From NCBI RefSeq assembly GCF_024171865.1, contig NZ_JAMTCN010000015.1, forward strand, positions 62,001 to 126,000: a stretch of DNA of 64,000 nt. The letters are read 5' to 3'. Source of the DNA: Prauserella aidingensis (GTDB lineage Bacteria; Actinomycetota; Actinomycetes; Mycobacteriales; Pseudonocardiaceae). The notes below the pieces were generated by a model. It was not told the DNA's origin. It searched no databases and was given only the letters and a program-made list of their open reading frames with translations. Positions 9,308 to 19,160 of this stretch are shown here, in pieces. The translations under genes and the position numbers were made by a program. The number at the start of each line of letters is the position of its first letter. Within the stretch, counting starts at the first letter, position 1.

Positions 9308-12300
9308 GTGACCCGCCACGCACCGCGTAAGCCGAACACCGGTCTCTACGACGAGCAGTACGAACACGACGCCTGTGGTGTCGCCTTCGTCGCCGACCTG
9401 TCCGGCCGTCCCGACCACGAGATCGTCAGAAAAGCCCTGGTTGCGCTGAGCAACCTCGAGCACCGTGGCGCGCGCGGCGCCGAGACCGAGACCGGCGACG
9501 GCGCGGGGATCCTGATCCAGATCCCGGACGCGTTCTTCCGCGAGGTCACCGACTTCGAACTGCCCGAACCCGGCACGTACGCCGTCGGCACCGCGTTCCT
9601 GCCGACCGACGAGCCCGCCCGCGGCAAGGCGATGTCGGCCATCGAGCGCATCGCCGCCGAGGAGCACCTCCGCGTGCTCGGCTGGCGCGACCTGCCGGTC
9701 GACGCCGAGCACGTCGGCCCGAGCGCCCGCGAGGCGATGCCGTACTTCTCGCAGGTGTTCCTCGGCTCGCAGCGGGACGGCGACCACGCGCTGACCGGAC
9801 TCGACCTGGAACGCGCCGCGTTCGTCGTGCGCAAGCGCGCGGAACACCAGCTCGACGAGGCCGGCGTGTACTTCCCGAGCCTCTCGGCGCGCACCATCGT
9901 CTACAAGGGCATGCTCACCGAGCCGCAGGTCCCGAAGTTCTTCCCGGACCTGACCGACGAGCGCGTCGTCAGCGCGATCGGCCTCGTGCACTCGCGCTTC
10001 TCCACGAACACGTTCCCGTCGTGGCCGCTGGCACACCCGTACCGGTACGTGGCCCACAACGGCGAGATCAACACGCTCAAGGGCAACCGCAACTGGATGG
10101 ACGCCCGCGAGTCGCAGCTCGACACCGACCTCATCCCCGGGCCGCTGCGCCGCATCTACCCGGTGATCACGCGCGGTGCGAGCGACTCGGCCTCGTTCGA
10201 CGAGGTGCTGGAGATGCTGCACCTCGGCGGCCGGTCGCTGCCGCACGCGGTGCTGATGATGATCCCGGAGGCGTGGGAGAACCACGCCGAGATGGACCCG
10301 GCGCGCCGCGCGTTCTACGAGTTCCACGCCACGATGATGGAGCCGTGGGACGGCCCCGCCCTGGTGTCGTTCACCGACGGCACGCAGATCGGCGCCGTGC
10401 TCGACCGCAACGGCCTGCGGCCCGCGCGCTACTGGGTCACCGAGGACGGTCTGGTCGTCCTCGCCAGTGAGGCCGGCGTGCTCGAGCTGGACCAGTCGTC
10501 GATCGTGCGCAAGGGCAGGCTCGAACCGGGCCGCATGTTCCTCGTCGACACGGCCGAGGGCCGGATCATCGACGACGAGGAGGTCAAGGGCCAGCTCGCC
10601 GCCGAGAACCCGTACGCCGAATGGCTCGAGGCGGGCAGGCTGAAGCTCGACGAGCTGCCCGAGCGCGAGCGTGAGGTGCCGACGCACGCCTCGCTCGTAC
10701 GCAGGCAGCAGGCGTTCGGCTACACGGCCGAGGAACTGGACGTGCTGCTCGAGCCGATGGCCCGCACGGGGGCCGAGCCCATCGGGTCGATGGGCAACGA
10801 CTCCCCGGTCGCACCCCTCTCGAGCGGCCAGCGGCCGATCTTCGACTACTTCACGCAGCTGTTCGCCCAGGTGACCAACCCGCCGCTCGACGCGATCCGC
10901 GAGGAGCTCGTCACGGCGCTGGGCACGCAGCTCGGCTCGGAGCCCAACCTGCTGGAGGCGGGCCCGGAGCACGCACGCAAGATCGTCCTGTCGTTCCCGG
11001 TGCTCGACAACGACGACCTGGCGAAACTGGTCCATGCCAACGACGACGGCACCCTGCCCGAGTTCTCGTCGTACACCGTGCACGGCACCTACGACGCCGC
11101 GGGCGGCGGCGAGGCGCTGCAGCGCAGGCTGGACGAGATCCGCGCCGAGGTGTCCGAGGCGATCGCCGACGGTGCGCGGCTGATCGTGCTGTCGGACCGC
11201 GGGGTGGACGCCGAGCACGCGGCGATCCCGTCACTGCTGCTGACCGGCGCGGTGCACCACCACCTGGTGCGCGAGAAGAGCCGCACCCAGGTCGGGCTGA
11301 TCGTCGAGTCCGGCGACGCCCGCGAGGTGCACCACATCGCGCTGCTCATCGGCTACGGCGCCGCGGCGGTGAACCCGTACCTGGCGATGGCCACCGTCGA
11401 GGAGCTCGCCGAGCAGGGCCGCGTCCCCGGCGTCACCGCCAAGGACGCGACCAGCAACCTCATCAAGGCGCTCGGCAAGGGCGTCCGCAAGACGATGTCG
11501 AAGATCGGCGTGTCCACGGTGGCCTCGTACACCGGCGCGCAGATCTTCGAGGCGATCGGTCTCGGCTCCGAGGTCGTCGACACGTGCTTCACCGGCACCA
11601 CGTCGCGGCTCGGCGGCGTCGGGTTCGACGTGCTGGCCCGCGAGGTCACCGAGCGGCACCGGCGCGCCTTCCCCGCCGACGACGTGCGGCCCAGCCACCG
11701 TGAACTCGCCACCGGTGGCGACTACCAGTGGCGCCGCGAGGGCGAGCCGCACCTGTTCAACCCGCAGACGGTCTTCAAGCTGCAGCACTCCACGCGGTCC
11801 GGCAAGTACGAGATCTTCAAGGAGTACACGAAGGCCGTCGACGAACAGGCCGAAGAGCTGATGACGCTGCGCGGCCTGTTCAAGTTCAAGGAGGGCGAGC
11901 GTCCGCCGGTGCCGATCGAGGAGGTCGAGCCGGTCTCCGAGATCGTCAAACGGTTCGCCACGGGCGCCATCTCGTACGGGTCGATCTCGGCCGAGGCGCA
12001 CGAGACCCTCGCCATCGCGATGAACCGGTTGCAGGGCAAGTCCAACACCGGCGAGGGCGGCGAGGACGCCGAGCGGCTCTACGACCCGGAGCGTCGCAGT
12101 GCGATCAAGCAGGTCGCGAGCGGCCGGTTCGGGGTGACGAGCGAGTACCTCGTCAACGCCGACGACATCCAGATCAAGATGGCGCAGGGCGCCAAGCCCG
12201 GCGAGGGCGGTCAGCTGCCCGGCGGCAAGGTCTACCCGTGGATCGGCAAGACCCGGCACTCGACGCCGGGCGTCGGGCTGATCTCGCCGCCGCCGCACCA

Positions 12301-13849
12301 CGACATCTACTCGATCGAGGACCTCAAGCAGCTGATCCACGATCTGAAGAACGCCAACCCGGCCGCGCGCATCCACGTGAAGCTCGTGTCCGAGGTCGGC
12401 GTCGGCACGGTCGCCGCGGGTGTGTCGAAGGCGCACGCCGACGTCGTGCTGATCTCCGGTCACGACGGTGGCACCGGCGCGTCGCCGCTGTCGTCGATCA
12501 AGCACGCGGGCGGTCCGTGGGAGCTCGGCCTGGCCGAGACGCAGCAGACGTTGCTGTCGAACCGGTTGCGCGACCGGATCGTGGTGCAGACCGACGGCCA
12601 GCTCAAGACCGGCCGTGACGTGCTCATCGCCGCGCTGCTGGGCGCCGAGGAGTTCGGCTTCGCCACCGCGCCGCTGGTGGTGTCGGGCTGCATCATGATG
12701 CGGGTCTGCCACCTGGACACCTGCCCGGTCGGCGTCGCCACGCAGAACCCCGCGCTGCGGGAGAAGTTCAGCGGCAAGGCGGACTACGTGGTGAACTTCT
12801 TCGAGTTCATCGCCCAGGAGGTGCGCGAGTACCTGGCGGCGCTGGGCTTCCGGTCCATCGCCGAGGCCGTCGGCCACGCGGAGCTGCTCGACACCCGCGA
12901 CGCCGTCGACCACTGGAAGGCGGAGGGTCTCGACCTGTCGCCGATCTTCGAGGTTCCGGAGATCGAGCCGGGTGCGGCTCGCCACCAGGTCGTCGAGCAG
13001 GACCACGGGCTGGACGCGGCGCTGGACAACACGCTGATCCAGCTGGCGGAGGGCGCACTGCGGTCCGGTGATCGCGTGACGCTCGACCTGCCGGTGCGCA
13101 ACGTCAACCGCACGGTCGGCACCATGCTCGGCCACGAGCTGACGAAGCAGTGGGGCGGCGAGGGCCTGCCGGACGACACGATCGACATCACGTTCACCGG
13201 TACGGCCGGGCAGGCGTTCGGTGCGTTCGTGCCGAAGGGCATCACGCTGCGGCTGCTCGGTGACGGCAACGACTACGTCGGCAAGGGCCTGTCGGGCGGG
13301 CGCATCACGGTGCGGCCGCCGCACGACGCGCCGATCGTGGCCGAGGACCACATCATCGCGGGCAACGTGATCGGTTACGGCGCCACGGGCGGTGAGCTGT
13401 TCCTGCGCGGCAAGGTCGGCGAGCGGTTCTGCGTGCGCAACTCGGGTGCGCTGGCCGTCGTCGAGGGCGTCGGCGACCACGGCTGCGAGTACATGACGGG
13501 CGGGCGCGTGGTCGTGCTCGGTCCGGCGGGCCGCAACTTCGCGGCGGGCATGTCCGGCGGTGTGGCCTACGTGCTCGACCTCGACCCGGTCCGCGTCAAC
13601 GGTGAGATGGTCGACCTGGACGGCCTCGACGAGGAGGACGTCGAGGTCCTGCTCGAAGCCGTCGAGAAGCACTACACCGAGACCGGGTCGGCCGTGGCGC
13701 ACGCGCTGCTCACCGATTGGGAGTCCGCACTGCCGCGGATCACGAAGGTCATGCCGAAGGACTACAAGCGTGTCCTGCAGGCGCGCGCTCAGGCGGAGCG
13801 CGACGGCAGGGACGTGAACGAGGCGATCATGGAGGCGGCTCATGGCTGA
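9308..13849 (+). CDS. gltB: Glutamate synthase, large (alpha) subunit
   Basis: 1513-residue GltB of NADPH-dependent glutamate synthase, which converts glutamine plus 2-oxoglutarate to two glutamates. The start is GTG 9308, set by AAGGAGG at 9291-9297. The open frame runs to 9047 but lacks an upstream ribosome site. A short propeptide precedes [10 protein letters not shown], whose Cys23 is the class II amidotransferase nucleophile exposed after processing. [16 protein letters not shown] follows. The central domain and FMN/synthase domain include [17 protein letters not shown] and [22 protein letters not shown]. The [3Fe-4S] ligands are in [16 protein letters not shown]. The C-terminal beta-helix glycine-rich repeats include [12 protein letters not shown]. 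It overlaps gltD by 8 bp, indicating translational coupling. Confidence 0.97.
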   Translation: MTRHAPRKPNTGLYDEQYEHDACGVAFVADLSGRPDHEIVRKALVALSNLEHRGARGAETETGDGAGILIQIPDAFFREVTDFELPEPGTYAVGTAFLPTDEPARGKAMSAIERIAAEEHLRVLGWRDLPVDAEHVGPSAREAMPYFSQVFLGSQRDGDHALTGLDLERAAFVVRKRAEHQLDEAGVYFPSLSARTIVYKGMLTEPQVPKFFPDLTDERVVSAIGLVHSRFSTNTFPSWPLAHPYRYVAHNGEINTLKGNRNWMDARESQLDTDLIPGPLRRIYPVITRGASDSASFDEVLEMLHLGGRSLPHAVLMMIPEAWENHAEMDPARRAFYEFHATMMEPWDGPALVSFTDGTQIGAVLDRNGLRPARYWVTEDGLVVLASEAGVLELDQSSIVRKGRLEPGRMFLVDTAEGRIIDDEEVKGQLAAENPYAEWLEAGRLKLDELPEREREVPTHASLVRRQQAFGYTAEELDVLLEPMARTGAEPIGSMGNDSPVAPLSSGQRPIFDYFTQLFAQVTNPPLDAIREELVTALGTQLGSEPNLLEAGPEHARKIVLSFPVLDNDDLAKLVHANDDGTLPEFSSYTVHGTYDAAGGGEALQRRLDEIRAEVSEAIADGARLIVLSDRGVDAEHAAIPSLLLTGAVHHHLVREKSRTQVGLIVESGDAREVHHIALLIGYGAAAVNPYLAMATVEELAEQGRVPGVTAKDATSNLIKALGKGVRKTMSKIGVSTVASYTGAQIFEAIGLGSEVVDTCFTGTTSRLGGVGFDVLAREVTERHRRAFPADDVRPSHRELATGGDYQWRREGEPHLFNPQTVFKLQHSTRSGKYEIFKEYTKAVDEQAEELMTLRGLFKFKEGERPPVPIEEVEPVSEIVKRFATGAISYGSISAEAHETLAIAMNRLQGKSNTGEGGEDAERLYDPERRSAIKQVASGRFGVTSEYLVNADDIQIKMAQGAKPGEGGQLPGGKVYPWIGKTRHSTPGVGLISPPPHHDIYSIEDLKQLIHDLKNANPAARIHVKLVSEVGVGTVAAGVSKAHADVVLISGHDGGTGASPLSSIKHAGGPWELGLAETQQTLLSNRLRDRIVVQTDGQLKTGRDVLIAALLGAEEFGFATAPLVVSGCIMMRVCHLDTCPVGVATQNPALREKFSGKADYVVNFFEFIAQEVREYLAALGFRSIAEAVGHAELLDTRDAVDHWKAEGLDLSPIFEVPEIEPGAARHQVVEQDHGLDAALDNTLIQLAEGALRSGDRVTLDLPVRNVNRTVGTMLGHELTKQWGGEGLPDDTIDITFTGTAGQAFGAFVPKGITLRLLGDGNDYVGKGLSGGRITVRPPHDAPIVAEDHIIAGNVIGYGATGGELFLRGKVGERFCVRNSGALAVVEGVGDHGCEYMTGGRVVVLGPAGRNFAAGMSGGVAYVLDLDPVRVNGEMVDLDGLDEEDVEVLLEAVEKHYTETGSAVAHALLTDWESALPRITKVMPKDYKRVLQARAQAERDGRDVNEAIMEAAHG

Positions 13850-15296
13850 CCCCAAGGGTTTTCTGAACACGCAGCGGGAGACGCCGAAGTCGCGCCCGGT
13901 GGACATCCGGATCAAGGACTGGCGTGAGGTCTACGAGGACTTCGAGCGTACGAAGCTCAAGGACCAGGCGGGCCGCTGCATGGACTGCGGCATCCCGTTC
14001 TGCCACCAGGGTTGCCCGCTGGGGAACCTGATCCCCGAGTGGAACACGTTGACGTGGCGGGACGACTGGTCCGACGCGATCGAGCGGCTGCACGCGACGA
14101 ACAACTTCCCGGAGTTCACGGGCACGCTGTGCCCTGCGCCGTGCGAGACGGCGTGTGTGCTCGGCATCAACGACGACCCGGTGACGATCAAACGCGTCGA
14201 GATCTCGATCATCGACCGTGCGTGGGAGGAAGGCTGGGTCACGCCGCAGCCTCCGACGACGAAGACGGGTAAGAAGGTCGCGGTCGTCGGCTCGGGCCCG
14301 TCGGGCCTGGCGGCGGCTCAGCAGCTGACGCGCGCCGGGCACGACGTGGTCGTGCTCGAGCGGGCCGACGCGATCGGCGGGCTGCTGCGCTACGGCATCC
14401 CCGAGTTCAAGATGGAGAAGCACCGGCTGGACCGGCGTCTCGACCAGATGCGCGCGGAGGGCACGGAGTTCCGCACCAACGTGAACGTCGGCGTGGACGT
14501 CACCGCGGACGAGCTGCGCGCCCAGTACGACGCGGTCGTGCTGGCGGGCGGGGCGACGGCGTGGCGCGACCTGCCCGCACCCGGCCGGGAGGCGACGGGC
14601 GTCTACCAGGCGATGGAGTACCTGCCGCCCGCGAACAAGGTGGCCAGCGGCGAGCTCGACGTGTCGCCGATCGACGCGGCGGGCAAGGACGTCGTGGTGA
14701 TCGGTGGCGGCGACACCGGCGCCGACTGTGTGGGCACGGCGCACCGGCAGGGCGCGAACTCGGTGACGCAGCTGGAGATCATGCCGAAGCCGCCGGAATC
14801 GCGCTCCGAGGCGCACCCGTGGCCGACGTACCCGATGATCTACCGCGTCTCCTCGGCCCACGAGGAGGGCGGCGAGCGGCTGTACTCGGTGAACACCCAG
14901 GAGTTCGTCGCCGACGACGACGGCAACCTGCGTGGGCTGCGGATCGTCGAGGTGCAGCGCTCCGAGAGCGGCGGGTTCGAACCGGTCGAGGGCAGCGAGC
15001 AGGAACTGCCCGCGCAGCTGGTGCTGCTGGCGATGGGCTTCGTCGGGCCGCAGAAGCAGGGTCTGATCGAGGACCTCGGTGTCGAGCTGGACGAGCGTGG
15101 CAACGTCGCACGGGACGCGGACTTCCGCACGAGCCTGGACAACGTGTTCGTGGCCGGCGACATGGGCCGCGGGCAGTCGCTGATCGTGTGGGCGATCGCC
15201 GAGGGCAGGTCGGCGGCCGCGGGCGTCGACGCGTACCTCACCGACCGGGACATGCTCCCGGCGCCGATCGCGCCGACGGACCGTCCGATCTCGTAA
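13842..15296 (+). CDS. gltD: Glutamate synthase, small (beta) subunit
   Basis: 484-residue GltD, the electron-input subunit that takes electrons from NADPH through FAD and Fe-S clusters to GltB. The N-terminal cysteine motifs are [17 protein letters not shown] and [13 protein letters not shown]. The FAD-binding dinucleotide fold is [17 protein letters not shown] (about residue 147) and the NADPH fold is [17 protein letters not shown] (about residue 285). The C-terminal [22 protein letters not shown] closes the FAD domain. The ATG at 13842 overlaps the end of gltB by 8 bp. Length is normal for the family. Confidence 0.97.
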   Translation: MADPKGFLNTQRETPKSRPVDIRIKDWREVYEDFERTKLKDQAGRCMDCGIPFCHQGCPLGNLIPEWNTLTWRDDWSDAIERLHATNNFPEFTGTLCPAPCETACVLGINDDPVTIKRVEISIIDRAWEEGWVTPQPPTTKTGKKVAVVGSGPSGLAAAQQLTRAGHDVVVLERADAIGGLLRYGIPEFKMEKHRLDRRLDQMRAEGTEFRTNVNVGVDVTADELRAQYDAVVLAGGATAWRDLPAPGREATGVYQAMEYLPPANKVASGELDVSPIDAAGKDVVVIGGGDTGADCVGTAHRQGANSVTQLEIMPKPPESRSEAHPWPTYPMIYRVSSAHEEGGERLYSVNTQEFVADDDGNLRGLRIVEVQRSESGGFEPVEGSEQELPAQLVLLAMGFVGPQKQGLIEDLGVELDERGNVARDADFRTSLDNVFVAGDMGRGQSLIVWAIAEGRSAAAGVDAYLTDRDMLPAPIAPTDRPIS

Positions 15297-15322
15297 CGCC
15301 ACAGGTTCGCCCCGCGGCCAGT

Positions 15323-15397
15323 CGACACCGCAGGTTCGACACCGCAGATTCGGGTCGGCACCGCAGATTCGACACCAGCGGTTCGACACGAGCGGCT
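15323..15397 (+). repeat. Imperfect 14-bp tandem repeats after gltD
   Basis: Units resembling CGACACCGCAGRTT start at 15323 and 15337, reappear with a 5-bp insert at 15351, and then at 15370 and 15384 as more diverged copies. They are non-coding and sit 27 bp after the gltD stop. Confidence 0.7.
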
Positions 15398-15486
15398 CGG
15401 CACCCCGCGGCGGGTGGGCTCGCGTTCCCGACGGGTCCCGCGCCCACCCGCCGCGTGTCGTACACCCATGCACGCGAGCCCTGCCC

Positions 15487-15653
15487 GTGTTGCGCCTCCC
15501 GGGGCCCGTGTTGTCGATTCCGGGGCTCGCGTTGCGGATCCCGGGGCTCGTGTTGCGGATTCCGGGGCTCGCGTTGCGGATCCCGGGGCTCGTGTTGCGG
15601 ATCCCAGGGACCGTGGTGCGGTTTCCGGGGACTGCGTCGTGGGTCCCGGGCTC
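15487..15653 (+). repeat. 21-bp tandem repeat array (8 units)
   Basis: Seven 21-bp units and one 20-bp unit, each starting G(T/C)GTTGCGGATTCC-like and ending GGGGCTC. Units 3 and 5 are identical, and units 2, 4 and 6 differ by a few bases. The unit length is a multiple of three, so long open frames cross it on both strands; these are not genes. The same unit recurs inside chlID at 30088-30150. Confidence 0.9.
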
Positions 15654-15797
15654 GTGGTGACGTCGGAACACACTGCGTCAGGTGCTGTCGGCACTGAGTC
15701 GCAGGTCTCGATTCGGCCACGTCGGGCGCAAAAATGTTCAGCATTGCTCAACATTCGTGCCACCCGATGTCCAACGGGGACGGAGAGACTCCGACGT

Positions 15798-17642
15798 ATG
15801 TCCCCTTCCGGAGTATCCCGACGTTCCGTCCTGTCCGCCGCCGCCGTCACCCCCGCGGTCGTCGCGGCGTCCGGTGCCGTCACCACGGCGCCCGCACAGG
15901 CCGCCCCGCACGGCGGCCACCCGTCGCCCGACGGCGCGAGGTTCACGTTCGCCGTCCTGCCCGACATCCAGTACCTCATCGACGAGGGTGGTTCGGACCA
16001 CGAACCGGCACGCGAGAGCCTGCGGTGGGCCGTCAAGGAGCGGCGCAACCGCAACATCGCCTTCCTCGCCCAGCTCGGCGACCTGACCGAACACGGCACC
16101 GAGGCCGAGATGCGCATCGCCGACACGGTCTTCCGCACCGGTATCGACGGCCGCCTGCCCTACAGCGTGCTGGCCGGCAACCACGACGTCGGCGGTGACG
16201 ACCAGCGCGGCGACACGCCGTACCTGCGCACGTTCGGGCCGTCACGATTCGCGAAGTCGGACTCCTACGGCGGCTCGTCCCCCGACGGCTACAACAGCTT
16301 CCACACCTTCGACGGCGGCGGCCGCACGTGGCTGGTGCTGGCGCTCGACTGGCGCGTCTCCGACGCGGGAATCCGGTGGGCGCAGGGTGTTCTGGACCGG
16401 CACCCGACGTTGCCGACGATCCTGACGACGCACGACATCGTGTGGGCCGACGAATCCGGCGACGCCACGCTGTCCGATCACGGCAGGCACCTGTGGGACG
16501 GGCTGATCCGCGGCAACGACCAGATCTTCCTCGCGCTGGGCGGGCACTACTGGCCGTGCGGGCGGACGACGCTCACCAACGACGCGGGCAATCCTGTCCA
16601 CGTCCACATCACGAACTACCAGGATCGCTACTACGGCGGCGCGGGCATGCTGCGGACGTACGCGTTCGACCTCGCGCGGGGCCGTATCGACGTCGAGACG
16701 TTCTCGCCGTGGTTGCTGGGCAAAAAGGACCGCACCCCGTTGGAGGCCGAGACGGTGGAGCTGACCGGTGACGTCGACCGGTTCAGCGTCGACATCCCCT
16801 TCACCGAGCGGTTCGCGGGATTCGCCCCGCCCGCGAACCCGCCGTCACGCCCCGCCTCCGAGGTGCTGGTCGCGGGCACGGCGGCGTACTGGCGGTTCGA
16901 CGACGAGGGATTCGCCGACGCGGGCGAGGACGGCACACCGGTGGCGGGTGGCGCGGTGGCGCGTGACCTGTCCGGCAACGGCAACGACCTCGTCGCGCTG
17001 CGCCTCCACGACGGCCCGGCCGACGTGCTGAGGTGGTCGGCCGACCACCACGTCGGCGCTCCGGCCCACGCCAGTGTCCGGTTCGACGGCGGCAAGAACC
17101 CGAACCGCGGGGCGGTGCTGCACACCCGTTCGGGCGCGCCGGTCAACACGGCGACGTTCGAACGCGGCTACACCATCGAGACGTTCTTCCGCCTTCCCGA
17201 GCCGTTCGAGGGCGACCACGCGTGGATGGGCATCCTCAGCTGGGAGGGCCGCGCGGGCGAGGCGGGCAAGGACGGTGGCTACTCCACCGACGACGCCGTG
17301 TGCAGCCTGAACGTCACGAGCGAACGCTTCCTGCAATACGTCGTGTATCCGACGTCGATCAACGACGATCCCACGTGCTGGAGCCACGCCGTCCCGATCG
17401 GACGGTGGACGCACGTCGCGATCGTCAACGACGGCGACCACACGGTGGTTTACGTCGACGGGTCGAAGATCACCCGCAACGCGGCGCAGCGGTCGAAGGG
17501 CATCTCGACGGTCGGCAAACCGTTCGCGCTGGGCGGAACCCAGTCGGGCGGGCGCTTCGGACAGGGCTTCTACGGCCAGCTGGGCGACACGCGCATCGTC
17601 TCGAGGGCCCTGAGCCCGAAGGACTTCATGCTGCCCGGTTGA
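15798..17642 (+). CDS. Tat-exported metallophosphoesterase with C-terminal LamG-like domain
   Basis: 614-residue secreted protein. The start ATG 15798 is chosen because it leaves a clean Tat signal: SRRSVLSAAAVTPAVVAASG followed by an AQA cleavage site near residue 35. The calcineurin-like phosphoesterase domain shows FAVLPDIQYL, AQLGDLTEHGTEAE, LAGNHDVGGD and LTTHDIVW, i.e. the D-x-Q/GD/GNH(D/E)/H metal ligands. The C-terminal part from about residue 350 is a concanavalin/LamG-like fold (AYWRFDDEGF, TIETFFRLPEPF, WTHVAIVNDGDHTVVYVDG). It acts outside the membrane on an unknown phosphoester. A strong hairpin follows the stop. Confidence 0.85.
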   Translation: MSPSGVSRRSVLSAAAVTPAVVAASGAVTTAPAQAAPHGGHPSPDGARFTFAVLPDIQYLIDEGGSDHEPARESLRWAVKERRNRNIAFLAQLGDLTEHGTEAEMRIADTVFRTGIDGRLPYSVLAGNHDVGGDDQRGDTPYLRTFGPSRFAKSDSYGGSSPDGYNSFHTFDGGGRTWLVLALDWRVSDAGIRWAQGVLDRHPTLPTILTTHDIVWADESGDATLSDHGRHLWDGLIRGNDQIFLALGGHYWPCGRTTLTNDAGNPVHVHITNYQDRYYGGAGMLRTYAFDLARGRIDVETFSPWLLGKKDRTPLEAETVELTGDVDRFSVDIPFTERFAGFAPPANPPSRPASEVLVAGTAAYWRFDDEGFADAGEDGTPVAGGAVARDLSGNGNDLVALRLHDGPADVLRWSADHHVGAPAHASVRFDGGKNPNRGAVLHTRSGAPVNTATFERGYTIETFFRLPEPFEGDHAWMGILSWEGRAGEAGKDGGYSTDDAVCSLNVTSERFLQYVVYPTSINDDPTCWSHAVPIGRWTHVAIVNDGDHTVVYVDGSKITRNAAQRSKGISTVGKPFALGGTQSGGRFGQGFYGQLGDTRIVSRALSPKDFMLPG

Positions 17643-17674
17643 CCGCTGACCATTCGACGACAGCGCATGTGCAC

Positions 17675-17700
17675 GGCCCGCCGGTACGGACCGGCGGGCC
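17675..17700 (+). terminator. Hairpin terminator after the phosphoesterase
   Basis: GGCCCGCCGGT and ACCGGCGGGCC form a perfect 11-bp stem around a 4-nt loop, 32 bp after the stop codon. Confidence 0.75.
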
Positions 17701-17751
17701 ATGCGCGGTCCCGGCACGGCACGTCGTAGAGAGTCGGGGCAGCAGCCGGTC

Positions 17752-17813
17752 CGGACGCAGAACACGCGGGACCGGACGCAGGACACGCGGTTCTGAATGC
17801 AGGACACGCGAGG
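17752..17813. repeat. Three copies of a CGCAGGACACGCG-type motif
   Basis: GGACGCAGAACACGCGG (17752), GGACGCAGGACACGCGG (17774) and AATGCAGGACACGCGAGG (17796) are near-identical units about 22 bp apart. Related copies lie at 22651, 22723 (reverse orientation), 26115 and 26186. Confidence 0.7.
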
Positions 17814-17859
17814 GGCGGTCCGGGCCACACCGCGTTGACTTTCCGCGTCGGGCGGGCCT

Positions 17860-17970
17860 AGCCTCGAACGGCTCATGCGATGACGGCTGGAAGCCGGTGA
17901 GAACCCGGCACGGTCGCGCCACTGTGATCGGGCGTGTGCTCGAGACCGCACACCCCGTAGTCAGACCCAC
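17860..17970 (+). ncRNA. Cobalamin (AdoCbl) riboswitch controlling cbtB-cbtA
   Basis: Conserved core elements are in the right order: GGAAGCCGGTGAGAA then CCGGCACGGTCGC (17889-17917), the B12-box portion GCCACTGTGA (17918-17927), a variable arm, and AGTCAGACCC (17959-17968). It sits 55 bp upstream of the cbtB start. By analogy, B12 binding would reduce expression of the cobalt transporter; the expression platform is presumably the sequence between the aptamer and GGAGG at 18011. Confidence 0.93.
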
Positions 17971-18022
17971 CGCCATCGCCACCGTTCCGACAGGGCCGCG
18001 ACAAGCCCCAGGAGGTACCGCG

Positions 18023-18250
18023 ATGTCGCAGACGCACGTCGTCTCCGTCCCCCGTTCCACCACCCGGCCGGGTGCCGTGCGCATCCCGCTGCGGGAGATC
18101 GTGCCGTGGGCGGTCTTCACCACCGTGCTGGCGCTACTCGTGCTCTTCTTCGTCACCACGGAGGCGGGCGCCGTCTCGCTGGTGTCGGACGGTCTGGTCC
18201 ACGAGTTCGTCCACGACGGCCGGCACCTGCTGGCCTTCCCCTGCCACTGA
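18023..18250 (+). CDS. cbtB: Cobalt transporter subunit CbtB
   Basis: 75-residue single-span membrane protein. The hydrophobic helix VFTTVLALLVLFFVTTEAG is followed by the diagnostic histidine-rich tail VHEFVHDGRHLLAFPCH, which is the proposed cobalt-binding motif of the CbtB family. The start ATG 18023 has GGAGG at 18011-18015. It is immediately downstream of the cobalamin riboswitch and 16 bp upstream of cbtA, as expected for this B12-regulated cobalt uptake pair. Confidence 0.93.
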   Translation: MSQTHVVSVPRSTTRPGAVRIPLREIVPWAVFTTVLALLVLFFVTTEAGAVSLVSDGLVHEFVHDGRHLLAFPCH

Positions 18251-18266
18251 CAGGGCGGGGGAAACG

Positions 18267-19160
18267 ATGATGAGGACCTTGCTGGTCCGCGGCATGCTCG
18301 CGGGTCTCACCGCCGGACTGTTCGCAGCCGTGTTCGCCTTCGTCGTGGGCGAACCTCCGGTCGACACCGCCATCGGGCTCGAGGAAGCAGGCGGCACCGA
18401 ATCGCACGGCACGGCATCGCACAGCGCCGAATCCCACGCCGAGGCTCCCGGCCACGCGGCACCACCCGACCACACGGGATCATCCGGCCACGAAGCGGAA
18501 TCCGGCTCCGCACACGGGCACGACCACGGTGACGACGCGCTCGTCGGCCGCGGGGTGCAGAGCACGGTCGGCCTGCTGACCGGTGTGACCGGGTACGCCG
18601 TCGCGGTGGGTGGGCTGTTCGCGATCGCGTTCGCCGCGGTGCAAGGCCGGGTGACCACGCTACGGCCCCGCGTGTCGGCGGCACTGCTCGCCGCGGGCGG
18701 CTTCGCCGTGGTGGTGCTGGTGCCGTTCCTGAAGTACCCGGCGAATCCGCCCGCGGTGGGCCAGGCCGGGACGATCGAGGACCGCACCGCCCTCTACTTC
18801 GGTTTCGTGGCGCTGTCGCTGGTCGCCGCGATGGTGGCGGTCGCCGTCGGCCGGGCGGTCGCCGACCGCGTCGGTGCCGCGAATGGCGGCCTGCTGGGTG
18901 TGGGCGCCTACGTGACCGTGATGGCCGTGGCCGGGGCGCTCCTGCCCGCGGTCGACGAGGTGCCGGACGGTTTCCCCGGCTCCCTGCTGTGGGATTTCCG
19001 GCTCGCCTCGCTCGGCACGCAGGTCGTGCTGTGGTGCGCGCTCGGACTCGCGTTCGCCGTGCTCGCCGAGAGGGCGATGGGCCCCGACGCGGCGCGGGGG
19101 CCCGGGAACGCCCGCGGCCGCGAAGGCCCTGCCGACGACCCGGTCGCGGTGCGTCAGTGA
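18267..19160 (+). CDS. cbtA: Cobalt transporter subunit CbtA
   Basis: 297-residue membrane protein with about six hydrophobic segments. It opens with MMRTLLVRGMLAGLTAGLF and FAFVVGEPPVDTAIGLEE, the conserved CbtA start. A long His-rich loop (residues about 45-90: HGTASHSAESHAEAPGHAA..., then HGHDHGDD) probably binds metal. PFLKYPANPPAVGQ is the family hallmark. The start is ATG 18267 (a second ATG follows directly). Its 3' end overlaps the convergent cobD gene by 7 bp. It works with CbtB in cobalt import and is under the same riboswitch. Confidence 0.93.
   Translation: MMRTLLVRGMLAGLTAGLFAAVFAFVVGEPPVDTAIGLEEAGGTESHGTASHSAESHAEAPGHAAPPDHTGSSGHEAESGSAHGHDHGDDALVGRGVQSTVGLLTGVTGYAVAVGGLFAIAFAAVQGRVTTLRPRVSAALLAAGGFAVVVLVPFLKYPANPPAVGQAGTIEDRTALYFGFVALSLVAAMVAVAVGRAVADRVGAANGGLLGVGAYVTVMAVAGALLPAVDEVPDGFPGSLLWDFRLASLGTQVVLWCALGLAFAVLAERAMGPDAARGPGNARGREGPADDPVAVRQ

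Larger units (their letters stand above)
15297..15797. other. Repeat-rich intergenic region between gltD and the phosphoesterase
   Basis: 501 bp with no convincing gene. It contains the 14-bp and 21-bp repeat arrays, then a less repetitive segment (15654-15797) that must carry the promoter of the metallophosphoesterase. The AT-rich stretch around 15729-15760 (AAAAATGTTCAGC...) is the likeliest promoter position. Confidence 0.6.

Noticed and set aside
9203-13915. Very long open frames on the minus strand across gltB (671 and 894 codons)
   Set aside because: They are antisense to gltB and are a by-product of GC-rich codon bias. Their Arg/Ala/Val/His-rich products match no family, while gltB is unambiguous.
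15323-15653. CRISPR array
   Set aside because: The repeats are contiguous tandem units with no spacers, and no cas genes are near.
15238-15744. Minus-strand frame encoding DPQHEPR repeats
   Set aside because: It is simply the 21-bp array read on the other strand; no start context and no homology beyond the repeat.
15414-15797. Upstream extension of the phosphoesterase frame through the 21-bp repeats
   Set aside because: A Tat signal peptide begins at ATG 15798. The extension only encodes repeated RVADPGA-type heptapeptides from the DNA repeat.
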